A stretch of 64,000 nt of DNA from Fusarium oxysporum f. sp. lycopersici 4287 (lineage: Eukaryota > Ascomycota > Sordariomycetes > Hypocreales > Nectriaceae), in assembly GCF_000149955.1 (NCBI RefSeq), contig NC_030992.1, positions 213,669 to 277,668 on the forward strand, in the 5' to 3' direction. The position numbers and the translations under genes are program-made. The notes under the pieces were generated by a model. That model was not told where the DNA came from and ran no database searches. It worked only from the letters and a program-made list of their open reading frames with translations. Position 1 is the stretch's first letter; each line of letters begins with the position of its first letter. Below, one piece after another: positions 10,701 to 21,903 of the stretch.

Positions 10701-12219
10701 TTGGCCTTCCAATGTATCATCAACATCATTGCCAGCAGCATCCTCGCTCTCGCCTACGCGTGGAAGCTCGGCCTTGTTGGTGTTTTCGCTGGCATGCCCC
10801 CTCTTTTGCTCGCCGGATTTGCCCGCATTCGCCTTGAGACAAGGTTAAACGCTGGTATAGATGAGAGGTTCTCAGCCAGTGCTGCAATAGCATCTGAGAG
10901 TGTCAACGCTATCCGTACGGTCTCATCGCTTGCGATTGAGAAGAGCATTCTAAATAAGTATACGGTGGAGCTTGATAGGGCAGTTTGGGGATCAACAAGG
11001 CCTCTCTTTCACATGATGATTTGGTTCTCTTTCACTCAGTCTGTTGAGTTCTTTATCCTTGCGTTGGGATTCTGGTAAGTTTCTAGGTACCTCTCGTATC
11101 TCAGAGTATCACTGACTGTCTCAGGTTTGGGTCAAAGCTCGTCTCTCAAGGAGAAATCACCTTTCCCAAGTTCATCATATCCTTCTTGGGTGTCTTCTTC
11201 TCCGGTCAGGCCGCTGGTACGATCTTCAGTTTCTCAAGCAGTTAGTGTATCCTGTCCTCTATGCCCCAGCATCTCTAACGAAATGAGTCAGGTTTCACCA
11301 AGGCCAATTCGGCCGCCAATTACTACTTTTGGCTCACTAGTCTGCAGCCGATCATCCGAGACACTGACGATAATCGTGTGAAGGGCCCTGCCAACGCCGG
11401 GAGTTCAATTGACTTCCAAAACGTTCAGTTCTCTTACCCCCTTGCTCCCGAAAAGCGAGTGATCAAAGGCTTGTCTCTTACTGTGAGTACTCAACTGGAG
11501 ATGAATAGAACCATGTTGACATTTCTCAGATTGAACGTGGTCAATTTTTGGCCTTTGTTGGGGCATCTGGCTGTGGAAAGAGTACTATGGTATCTCTTCT
11601 TGAGCGCTTCTACGACCCTACGAGTGGCACTATCATTATCGATGGCTCAGCTGCTCTCAGTGATATTAGCCCTCGTCTTTACCGTAATAAAGTAGCACTC
11701 GTTCAACAAGAACCTACCCTGTTCTCTGAGACTATTCGCGAGAACATTGCCGCCGGACTCGATATCGGTCCTGGCGAAGAGGCCCATGTCAAGGATGATG
11801 CCTTAGAAGCAGCTTGCCGAGCCGCCAACGCGTGGGACTTCGTGAGCTCTCTTCCCGAAGGTCTGAACACCTTATGTGGCCAAGGTGGTAGCCAGCTTTC
11901 AGGAGGACAGAGACAGAGAATTGCTATCGCGCGCGCTCTCATCCGTGACCCTAGTATCATCTTGCTAGACGAGGCGACTTCAGCACTTGACACCGAGTCG
12001 GAGAGGATTGTGCAGAAGGCCTTGATGGACGCTGTCGCCAGCAGAGATCGCATCACTATAGCAGTTGCCCATCGTTTATCAACGATTCGTGACGCCGACA
12101 AGATCTGCGTGTTCTCTCAGGGTAGAATCGTCGAAGCTGGGACGCATGATGAACTGGTCAGCCAGAATGGTATATATAAGCAGATGTGTGATGCACAGAG
12201 CTTGGATAGGGCAACTTAG
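7760..12219 (+). CDS. Multidrug ABC transporter, ABC-B/MDR type, full length (N gap inside)
   Basis: Membrane exporter with the order TMD-NBD-TMD-NBD. Exons: 7760-7864, 7926-8113, 8168-8824, 8886-9165, 9236-9382, 9429-10270 (with gap), 10326-10495, 10545-11074, 11125-11240, 11292-11482 and 11530-12219. The first nucleotide-binding domain has Walker [10 protein letters not shown] at the start of exon 5, signature LLSGGQKQR near 9622 and Walker [13 protein letters not shown] near 9679. The second has GASGCGKST near 11560, LSGGQRQR near 11896 and [12 protein letters not shown] near 11956, followed by the H-loop VAHRLSTI. Just before the gap at 9804 the frame slips by one base near 9763-9772: the H-loop peptide TTLVIAHKL is in the +1 frame. 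The slip is probably a sequence error, because everything downstream is intact. Likely role: efflux of toxins or antifungals; substrate unknown. Confidence 0.9.
9804..9903. other. Assembly gap (100 N)
   Basis: Exactly 100 N, the usual placeholder for a gap of unknown size, inside the first nucleotide-binding domain of the ABC transporter. Sequence on both sides codes for adjacent parts of the domain (AHKL before, [11 protein letters not shown] after), so only a few codons appear to be missing. Confidence 0.99.
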
Positions 12220-13604
12220 AGACTTGCAGACCATCGCTTCTTGAAGCAAGGGCAGATCTTCGTTTAATGGGCTCTTTCGACAATCGCGATGGCGCTCATG
12301 AAGAGGCAGTATTTCCCTTTTAGTTATATCTATGTTTAATTCCCATATGTAAAATTATGCTCCAAAAGTCTCTGGACACCCCACCTTGTAGGAAAATAAT
12401 CCATATAACTGGAATGACTTTACTTATAGATATATTAATTAAATAATGTCTAATAATAATAAATTATATATTATAATAAAGCCCTGATTTTTCTCTTTTA
12501 TATCTCATATGTTAGCCCTAGGTATAAATATATATATTAATTTAATAAGATAGTGAGCTAATTAGCTATAATATAATTATTTAAAAGGTTAATAAGCTTT
12601 TTATAAATAATATAATAATTATATTTTAATAAACTTAATATTTATTAAATTTACTAAATTATAAGTTTTTAAGGATACTTAAATCTTAGTCTTAAGTGTA
12701 ATAATTACATAAGCCGTTAAACCACAGGGCAAAAGATCAGGCCATAATCGCTATGCAAGCAATCATGGGTGTGCTACAGCTGCCTTATAGAAGCCTTACA
12801 GTGCTGTTATGGGCACGAATCGTAATATTAAGGATATTAAGTAGTAATTTTATTATAATATTTATAAAAGGTAATAATATATTACAGGTGTTATTAATAC
12901 AGTAAATAGTAATAATTTAATTAAATAAGTAACCTATTTTCTTAGTAGGGCTATATATAAATTAAAAGTAGCTTATTTATTTCCTTGTTAACCGACCCTT
13001 TGTCTAGTCAAGCTACCCCCCGTGCTTGACGCACGGGCACCTATGGTGTGAAGGAAAGCACGGGGTGGCCGGTCTCTAGGCCCTACCCAAGTAGTTTATC
13101 CAGCCCTTAGCAGATAAATAGTTCCAGAACGAGGCGGTGAAAGGGAACTATTTCTAAACATACCTTAGTAGACGGTACCATGAGCATGTTGATAAGAATG
13201 TCGGACGAGGTCAANNNNNNNNNNNNNNNNNNNNNNNNNNNNNNNNNNNNNNNNNNNNNNNNNNNNNNNNNNNNNNNNNNNNNNNNNNNNNNNNNNNNNN
13301 NNNNNNNNNNNNNNATATATATACATACAACGGGACAAGGTCGAGTGACAACGTGAGTCATGATGTTTGGTAGATGCGTACCCCTCTTTCAAAGGCTCCG
13401 ACTCTAGTCAAGCCTCAAAGGTGGACCGTTGTGGGGACATATCAGGCAGGGCTATCCCGGCTAATTTCTTGGTCTCGTCTCGAACTTAAAGGCGAGTGCT
13501 GCCCATTGAGGCCTTTCCATCACGCCCATCTTGATTCAACTCGTCTATTGGCAAACATTCGATTCTCACTTACATAGGCGAGCTTCAGTCTTTAATTTTC
13601 CAAA
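12220..13604. repeat. AT-rich, ORF-free tract with a GC-richer island
   Basis: From about 12340 to 13000 the sequence is strongly AT-rich (long TTAATAATA-type runs) with no coding signal, as expected of RIP-mutated repeat DNA in ascomycetes. A short GC-richer island at about 13000-13200 could be a less mutated remnant of a retroelement; I could not assign a family. The island contains a perfect 10-bp inverted repeat (13116-13125 and 13144-13153). After the gap at 13215-13314 a more normal sequence leads into the NmrA-like gene and is presumably its promoter. Confidence 0.55.
13215..13314. other. Assembly gap (100 N)
   Basis: A 100-N placeholder, followed directly by an AT dinucleotide run, consistent with a low-complexity break in the assembly. 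Confidence 0.99.
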
Positions 13605-14830
13605 ATGTCGTCCAAAATCCTATGCGTCATCTTTGGCGCTTCGGGAATGCAGGGAGGTTCTGTCATCAGGTCAATTCTGGCATCTCCTCAGGCTTTGGAG
13701 AGAATTCGCATCCGAGGCGTATGCCGCGATCTAAATAAGCCTGCCGCAAGATATCTGGAATCACTCGGCGTAGAGGTCGTTGCCGTAGGTCATCAATATC
13801 CATTTCCATAACCGAATTAGAGTCTCACAATTTATTGAGGGCAACCTATCGTCAGAGAGCGATATGAGAAGAATTCTTACTGGAGCGAGTCTTGTTTACC
13901 TGGTAACAGCTTATTCTGGCAATTCAAGCAATAAAGAAATCGAAATTGAGCAAGGTCAAAATGTCGCCAGATTGTCAAAGGTAAAGTGCATGACAGTGTG
14001 TTCTTCGCGACGCCTAGCTTATGTACAACAATAGGAACTTGGAATTGAACATCTGATCTTCAGCACTCTTTTACATGTTAAAGAAAGTGAGTGAACCGCA
14101 GGAAGCGCGCTGTTATCTGCGAAAGCATGGCTCAAGGACTGACATACACCAACTTAGTTACTTCTGGAAAAATTCAGCAAGCCCAAGAATTCGACAGCAA
14201 AGCAGAGGTCGAAAAGTTTATCCGTCAACTCGGAATACCCGCCACTTTTATTATACCAGGATTCTACATGAGCTTATTCGTTCCTGGCAAGCTTCTAGTG
14301 AGATCAAAACAAGACCCAGGCATACTAGAGCTCGTATTGCCAGTTTCGACGAACTCGACCAAGTTTCCTCTCGTTGACATGAACAAGGACTTTGGGAATT
14401 TTGTCGTGGCAGCCTTGCTAAACAGAGATTTGTTCCTCGGCAAACAGGTTTACGCCGCCGAAGCATATTATACACTTGACGAAATTGCAGCTGTGGTGAA
14501 CAGATTCGAGCCCATCCACGGATTTAAATGCGTGACTAGAGAAATCAATGATCGGGAATTTCTAGATCAAGGGTCCATCGCAGGGAAAGACGCTTATATA
14601 AGACAGGTCGAGGATTTGGACATGTACAGATTCATGCGAGAACCGGGATACTACCTGGATGAAGATCTTAATCAGAACCAGGGTGTAAGTTATATTGATC
14701 TGGGGCTATAAGAGTCTAAGACCTGACTAATAATCCGTTACAGATTGTTATAGAACCTTTGAGCTCATTCGAGGAGTTTGTCAAAAACAGCAGCCTATTC
14801 TCAAATAGTCCTAATAGAGCTTATAATTAG
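13605..14830 (+). CDS. NmrA-like family NAD(P)-binding protein, five exons
   Basis: Exons are 13605-13784, 13840-13980, 14035-14086, 14158-14684 and 14744-14830, giving about 328 residues. The N-terminal GASGMQGGSV is the GxxGxxG dinucleotide-binding motif of the NmrA/HSCARG group of atypical SDRs. LGIPATFIIPGFYMS in exon 4 is characteristic of the family. The fourth intron-exon choice removes an apparent stop after HVKES: donor GTGAGT at 14087, branch CTGACAT, acceptor at 14157. The family senses NAD(P)/NAD(P)H and can restrain transcription factors, or acts as a reductase in secondary metabolism; which applies here is unknown. It is an intact gene standing between two AT-rich, repeat-derived blocks. 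Confidence 0.85.
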
Positions 14831-15479
14831 ATATTTGCACGCAAGATAGACTATGCAGCTTTATATACATCTCAAAGAAATACATCACCCTTGTCCCTCC
14901 GCCGCGTAATCACCTCCGACTGGTCTCAGTGTGCTACAATTAGGAAACCATCTTTCCGCCTACACCAATAAGCAAACTTCCATTATTAATAACCTTGCCG
15001 CAAGCCTTTCGTGTTAGTATTACCCTATTAACTAATAATTCTATTAATACAGATAAGCTAATTAGTAAAGGATTTAAATACGATATCCCTAATCTGGCTA
15101 GTTTAGGGGACTTAATGTATAACGACGGCCAGTAAATTTTAATAATATCTAGAATATAACTTATACTTACCTTTAGTTTTATATATCTTAAATTTATAAG
15201 TTATAGTCTAAATAAATAGCTATAACCTAGTTATAATACTTATTATTAAAAGTAATTATATTTACCTAGGTAGTAATAATATATATTAAATCCCCTATAT
15301 AAGGAGAGACTTACCACTATAATAATTAATCTTATATAGCTATTTACTTAAGAGTATATCCTCCTTAGCTCCTTTATAGCCCTTAAGTTATATGCCCTAG
15401 ATAAAACTTAGTATATTTATAAATTATAGCTACTAGTTCTTATAAAACTAGGTAATAAGTTTTTTCCTAGATTAGAAAT

Positions 15480-15700
15480 ATAATAGTTAATTCTTAACTA
15501 TAAATAAACTAAGTTATACTAAGTTTATTACTAGTAGATTATATAAGGCATAGTATTAAGTGTTATTAAGGTATTATATCCCTTAATAGTAAATTTATTA
15601 TATATTAGGCTTAGTTAAGGTAAAGAAGTTTTATTAATAGCTAGTAAGCTAGAATTTATAGAAATATAAATAAATATATTTTATATACTAAGATAAAAAT
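15480..15700 (+). repeat. Degenerate direct repeat, copy A
   Basis: This segment shares ordered blocks with 15890-16110: ATATAAGGCATA at 15541 matches 15949, and TTATTAATAGCTAGTAAGCT at 15631 matches 16036. The offsets are 408 and 405 bp, so the similarity is collinear. Differences are mostly A/T changes. It is probably part of a decayed repeated element. Confidence 0.6.
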
Positions 15701-15889
15701 ATAAGAACTAATAGTATTAAGGGTTAATATTAGTTAAAAAATACTATAATATAGTCAATAAGTAAGTAGGTTATTTAAGTAAGTAGGTTAAAATTCCCTT
15801 ACCTATAATATTTCTATCTAATTAGATAATTATTAATAATATAATATAATATAGTTTTTAAATATAGCTAAATCCTTCTTGCCCTTTAT

Positions 15890-16110
15890 ATAATAGTTAG
15901 GTTTCTAAATAGGTATATTAATCCATACTAGGTTTATATTTACAGATAATATAAGGCATAATACTAAGTAATATAAAGTATTATATCTCTTAATAATTAA
16001 GTAATATAAGTTAGGCTTATTAATATAAAGATACTTTATTAATAGCTAGTAAGCTAAGTTTTATTTACTGCTAAATAAATATATATATACTAAGGTATAT
16101 ATAGGTTAAA
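15890..16110 (+). repeat. Degenerate direct repeat, copy B
   Basis: Second copy of the repeat at 15480-15700, in the same orientation and about 406 bp downstream. Shared blocks occur in the same order with small indels. Confidence 0.6.
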
Positions 16111-17098
16111 CTAGGTTAATTTAGCTCTATTTATTTTCCTTTATTATATAAGTTAAATAGTATATATTTAACTTATTATAGGATAGGTAAATATTAGTTA
16201 AATAAAAAAGTAAGGGACTTATTCTTATATATATTAAAATATATTAGGTTATAATATAATCTCTCCCCTCTCTAGGGTCTTATCCTTAAGGCCTATAAGT
16301 AATTAAGTATAAAATTTATAGGTATAATATAAACTTACTCTTATAAATATTTTCCCTAGACTAATAATATATCTAGTTATATTTCTAAGTATATTAACTA
16401 TCCTAGAGGAGCTTTTAAGTATTATAAAGATATTTCTTACTTAATTTATAAATTTAGTTTTAAGATATCTTATTATTCTACTTATTTTTATATTAATTAT
16501 CCTTAATATTTAATTTCTAAGGGTAAATAATAATATAACTTTTATGTATTTAAAAAGTATATTAATTATAATTTTAATAGTATAACTTCTTAAGCTTATA
16601 TATTTATTTTTTTATAAAGATATTCCTTGCTTTTTTTCTTATTAATTTTATAATTATAAAATTATTATATAAAAAGGATTATATTAACAAGTAAAAGAAG
16701 TAGGCTAAAACTAACCTCTAAGAAGCTCTTACTTATCTCTAGTATTTATATTATTAGGAAAAATATCTTTATAAGAAGGGTATTAATATAATTTATTATA
16801 GTTATAAAGATCTTAGTACTTACTTATTTAAAGTAGTTACTTAAGAATTATATTATAGTAATAATTATTTAATTAAATTATTTAATAAAAATAAGTAGGC
16901 TAAATAGAAAAAGAAATTAAAAAATATTTTATATTTTTATTATAATTCTCCTTTAATTAATATAAGTTAAGCTTTATATATTAGTTTTTTATAAAGAGTT
17001 TATAAAGGTTTTAAATATTTAAAATTATTTATAATTAATACCTTACTACTTATATAACCCTATCGGATAATTTATACTTTTTATAGCTTATATAATAA

Positions 17099-17625
17099 NN
17101 NNNNNNNNNNNNNNNNNNNNNNNNNNNNNNNNNNNNNNNNNNNNNNNNNNNNNNNNNNNNNNNNNNNNNNNNNNNNNNNNNNNNNNNNNNNNNNNNNNNN
17201 NNNNNNNNNNNNNNNNNNNNNNNNNNNNNNNNNNNNNNNNNNNNNNNNNNNNNNNNNNNNNNNNNNNNNNNNNNNNNNNNNNNNNNNNNNNNNNNNNNNN
17301 NNNNNNNNNNNNNNNNNNNNNNNNNNNNNNNNNNNNNNNNNNNNNNNNNNNNNNNNNNNNNNNNNNNNNNNNNNNNNNNNNNNNNNNNNNNNNNNNNNNN
17401 NNNNNNNNNNNNNNNNNNNNNNNNNNNNNNNNNNNNNNNNNNNNNNNNNNNNNNNNNNNNNNNNNNNNNNNNNNNNNNNNNNNNNNNNNNNNNNNNNNNN
17501 NNNNNNNNNNNNNNNNNNNNNNNNNNNNNNNNNNNNNNNNNNNNNNNNNNNNNNNNNNNNNNNNNNNNNNNNNNNNNNNNNNNNNNNNNNNNNNNNNNNN
17601 NNNNNNNNNNNNNNNNNNNNNNNNN
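17099..17625. other. Assembly gap (527 N)
   Basis: The largest gap of the window, inside the AT-rich island, as expected for repetitive low-complexity DNA. Confidence 0.99.
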
Positions 17626-19542
17626 AGCGCTCTAGGAGAGAACTTAGTCTTAGAAATATAGGTTATAGACCTTCTAATTAGATACTTTATTTCTTAATTA
17701 TATGCCTTTTTAATAGCCTAAAATACCTAATATTAAGGGGCTAAAGTAGGTAGGAAGAATAAGGTAATATATAAAGTATAATAATATTATTCTCTTTATA
17801 ATATATTTAAAAGTTAGCTAAATAGTGGTTTTTATAACTATTAAGGATTAAAAAATAATAAGTATTAACTAATTAGTTAGTTATATATTAATTAAAGTAC
17901 TTTAACTACTTAAGACCTATCTTATTATTTATCTAATTATTTTAGGTTATAATAATAGCCTAAGTAGCCAGGAGGTTACTTTCTTAGTATTAATTAGTAA
18001 AGTAATATTAGCCTATAATTATAATAAATAGATTAATTACCTAATCTTTTATATTAATTATTTAAATTATTATAACCTATTTTTAGTTTTTAGGCTAAAC
18101 TAATTTTAGCTATTTATGCCTTTCTAAGCTAATAATAACTATAGCGCTTAATATTATACCTATTATAAAGCTAGTCTTATTAAAGTTTTAGATATTATCT
18201 AATTAGATATTATACTTTATAATTATATTTTATATAAGCTTAAATTAATTACAAATAGTAATTAAATCTTTATATTTAGTCTTTTAATAGTTATATTTCC
18301 CCTAAAAATATATCTTAAGCTTTAGTTATTACTTAATAAAATTAATAGCTTAGCACTTACTAACTAGTAATATATTATAATTAGCAAGCAGTTAATTTAC
18401 TATTTCTTTAATATTATAATACTAAAAAGGAAATCCTTATAAATCCAAGTTAAGGATATATTAGACTATAACTTATTCCTTTAGATTACTTAGTTTCTAT
18501 AACTTTTAAAACCTAATTATAATATGCAGAGATACTATTATATTAGGCATAAAGGGTTAAGAAGTTTATATTATAGACCTTTACAGCTTATTGCAGACTT
18601 AATTTTAGGTCTGCCTAATAGGCCTAAAATGCAAGAAGGATTTAAGCCTCTTTATTAAATTAAGATATATTATTTAGTTAAGAATTAATTAATTAGATAG
18701 TTAGATATAAGGTTAAGTGATTTTTAATTGGCATGCTTGTCTGATTGGCATGCTTATCGTGTACGTTAGTCTAATTTTATCTAGTGGATTATATATTAGT
18801 ATGGCAGCGTCTAGAGACTTTTAGATACTATTTTTTTAATTCTTTTTTCGTCTTATTGTTTATATAGAAAATTACCATAGGTCATATAAGGCAACACGCA
18901 ATCCAATTCATCGTTCAAGAAGTTGCTTCCTCTAAACTGCCGAACGCTCTTGTGAGTGACATGAGCCGTCCACCGTTCTCAGGCTACAGTGACATGAGTT
19001 TGCAGCTGCTTGAGAAACGACCCGGTGTAGGCGCTCTGATTAAAAAGATTCGTGGCTGAGAGCGCTCGACATAACAGATGTTCCAAATACAATAACCTTT
19101 AGGAACCCGAGGGCTCTTGGCATGTACGCGTACAGCCCCTTGATTGATAAACAACATGTTTGGGGCTAATTAATCTAGAAGACTCGCGGCATCTTTTACC
19201 CGATGATTCCAATCGCTTATTGGTGGGTTTTCCGAATTTGGTCGTGCCGAACCATTGGGTCGTTTCACAAACCCTGTCACCGTAAGACACAACCCACAAT
19301 GAAATGACCTTCATTAATATCCGATCATTGTTCATCAATATCGAACGCTAGTTTGTAGACGTACGAACGGTCTCCTTGTAGCTAGCGCGCCCTCAATGAA
19401 CATGCTACGATTTAATAAAACGGAATCCCGGAGGCGCATTGTAGATCCTTTTGTGTTTCTCTCAGTCGTTTTTCTTTGGGTCCCATAGCTGTCGTTCATT
19501 TACACGTATTTTTATCCACACTCTTTTTCTTTTACTTTCACT

Positions 19543-21440
19543 ATGCGTCACTCGTTTATTTCGGCATTGATTGCCGTTGGTTCCGCCGTCCAGGCTGCCG
19601 CGCAGCTGAACGGAAAGGTCGGACCTCTCACTACGCCTTCAGCCAAGGCTGCCATCAAGACTTGCAACATTGTCGACTACGGTGCGAAGGCAAATGCCAA
19701 AACTGATAATGGTCCGGCAATTCAGAAGGCTTGGAATGATTGCAGAACCAGTGGTGGAGAAGTCTACGTCCCAGAGGGCGACTACGGTCTGGGTACCTGG
19801 GTGACATTGACTTCTTCGAAGCCCATGTCATTTCGTCTTGATGGAATTATTTACCGCATTGGGTAAGCTTATCTCGTGCAAGAGAAAGTATCTGCTAATG
19901 TGAGAAGCACCGATGGAGGCAATATGTTCATGTTCAAGCACCTGGAGGACTTTGAGTTCTACAGCAGCACTTCCAAGGGCGCTATCCAAGGTTATGGATA
20001 TGAGTTTCACAAGAGTCTGTTCACAATATGCGCAATATTCTTTTCAAGACGCTGACATAAAGTAGAGGATGAATATGGCCCCCGTATCCTTCGGTTCGCC
20101 GATGTCAAGAGCTTCTCTATCCATGATGTTGCTCTGGTCGACTGTGAGTATCACCGCGCCCCAATCAGTGATAATACTGACAGAATCAAGCGCCCGCATT
20201 CCACTTCTCTATAGATACCTGCTCCGATGGCGAAGTTTACAACATGGCCATTCACGGAGGTAATCGAGGTGGTCTCGATGGTATCGACGTCTGGGGAACC
20301 AACATCCAGTAAAGCCTCTTCGCACTTTTAGGTGTTGAGATCTGCTAACGTTTTTTTTAGTATCACGACGTTGAAGTCAGCAACAAGGACGATGCGTCTC
20401 TGTCCAGAATCCCCTCTGACCACCTCTTGGTCGAGAACATCTTCTGCAACTTGGCCTGGAGGGTTGGGGCAATGGGGTCCCCTGGGCACCGGACACTGGG
20501 AACGGTTTCTCCCCATCTCACTTTACCCATCCACCGGTAAACAAGACTAAGTATTCACGATATCGAGTACAACAACATCTACACCCAGCGTTCTAACCAG
20601 ATGTACATGTTCAAGTCCTATGGCGGCAGCGGCACCGTCAACAACGTTGCTCTCAAGAACTTCGCTGGCCACTCCAACGCCTACACCCTCGACCTCGATG
20701 CCCAGTGGAGCTCCATGAAGCCCATCGCCGGCGACGGTATTCTCTACACCAACATGACCTTCTCCGGCTGGTCCGGAACCTGCGCCGATGGCCATCAGAG
20801 AGGGCCCATCAAGTTCAATTGCCCCGCTGATGTCCCCTGCACTGACATGCAGGTCGATGACTTCACTGTTAGAAGCAACAAGGGCGATACCGTCGAGCAC
20901 GTGTGCAAGAACGCTTATGGTTCTGGAGCTTGTCTCAAGAAGGGCGATGGCGGTGCTTACACGACAACGCAGACTGTCGACGCTGCCAGCGCTGCCACTC
21001 CGACCATGGACGGAGAGATTGAGAATGGTCTTGGTCTTACTGTTTCCATTGCGATTCCCACCATCCGACCTTCCTTCTTTCCTGGTGTCGCTGCCATCAG
21101 CCCTCGCATGGCCGACGCCTCCAAGGCTCAAGCTACCGCTCGTGTAGAGACTTCCGTCCCCACTGAGGCTGAGACCGCCGCTGACACTTCTGCTGTAGCT
21201 GATGTAACTGCTCCCATCAACACTTCTGCTGCCTCTAGTACCTCTGCTGCTGTCAGTGAGGTTACTCCTGTTGCCACTTCTACCGCCTCAACAGACGCTC
21301 CCAACAGCCTCCTCCCCGAGGAACACTCTACTCTTGAGACTGCTGTAAAGGCTTCCAAAACTGCAAAGACCGCTGCTGTAACTTCTAATGTGCTGCCAAA
21401 GATTCCCTCTTGCAAGGCAAAGAGACGCCGAAGTATTTAA
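19543..21440 (+). pseudogene. GH28 rhamnogalacturonase-type pectinase, frame-disrupted
   Basis: Secreted pectin-degrading glycoside hydrolase of family 28, closest to rhamnogalacturonan hydrolases. A signal peptide (MRHSFISALIAVGSAVQAAA) opens the protein. Clean exons are 19543-19862, 19908-20014, 20066-20143 and 20191-20308, carrying RLDGIIYRIGTDGG, EYGPRILRF and [12 protein letters not shown]. From 20361 to about 20560 the family's conserved NKDE..VENIFCN..GGC-GMGSLG stretch is readable only by changing frame several times (for example at AATCCCCTCTG and GGGTTGGGGCAATGGGG). From 20601 the frame is open again, with SNQMYMFKSYGGSG and RGPIKF, then a Ser/Thr/Ala-rich tail ending in basic residues at 21440. 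Either a pseudogene or a badly sequenced patch; catalytic residues fall in the damaged part. Confidence 0.75.
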
Positions 21441-21903
21441 TTCATGTTATTATAATTATCATCTGTTCTGTCTATATACGAGTCATCTGCAGCTATTGTC
21501 TGTCCATGATGCCACTTATGTTCCTCCTTTTCATTATCTCAAGGTCTGAACATCTTTCCATCCTCTAACCTGTAGGCCATTGTGAAACGATAGAAGTAAG
21601 TCCAGTGCGCCATCGTTTCTGTCGGTAGCGATAAAACGACAGGGAAAGATAGAATCGTGCTAGATCTCTGTGCTTGTATGACAGCCCTTGCGTATATCGT
21701 CCGGGAACCATCCCGGCCCATCTCAGGCTCCACCGCTTGCCATTGCATCGATTGATGCTGTCAAGAAGGTGTATATGTTTAGGTAAACCCCACATGCACG
21801 CATACTGCTTAAACGCCGCAGCGTCATGGACTGCGTGGGACTCATGGGGATCAACAATGTTCTCTCAACTGCCAACAACGCTTTGACGCAATTACAGCAA
21901 ACA
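21441..21903. other. Intergenic stretch, no gene recognised
   Basis: These 460 bp follow the GH28 stop. Short frames on both strands overlap without any recognisable domain. The part near 21840-21900 may hold a first exon of the BTB pseudogene, but no start could be fixed. Confidence 0.3.

Larger units (their letters stand above)
14831..19542. repeat. AT-rich repeat island (probable RIP-degraded transposon) with gap, then GH28 promoter
   Basis: From about 14960 to 18880 the composition is extremely AT-rich and no reading frame above 60 codons is present, in contrast to the flanking genes. This is the signature of repeat-induced point mutation on old transposons. The block holds two diverged direct copies (about 15480-15700 and 15890-16110), a nested inverted repeat at 18591-18634 and a 17-bp tandem repeat at 18727-18755. 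A 527-N gap lies inside. From about 18890 to 19542 composition returns to normal; this stretch is presumably the promoter region of the GH28 gene and has no evident gene of its own. Confidence 0.7.

Noticed and set aside
13165..13392. Minus-strand frames running through the N gap
   Set aside because: They exist only because N is read as open sequence; the flanks have no coding signal.
15121..15133. AACGACGGCCAGT, identical to part of the M13 forward priming site, in AT-rich DNA
   Set aside because: Only 13 bases match and neither flank continues as vector sequence, so contamination is not supported.
14831..18880. Possible reverse transcriptase or transposase frames in the AT-rich island
   Set aside because: No frame longer than 60 codons and no recognisable motif; the element class cannot be named from this sequence.
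20547..21131. A 194-codon minus-strand frame
   Set aside because: It is antisense to the GH28 C-terminal half, which has clear family motifs on the plus strand.
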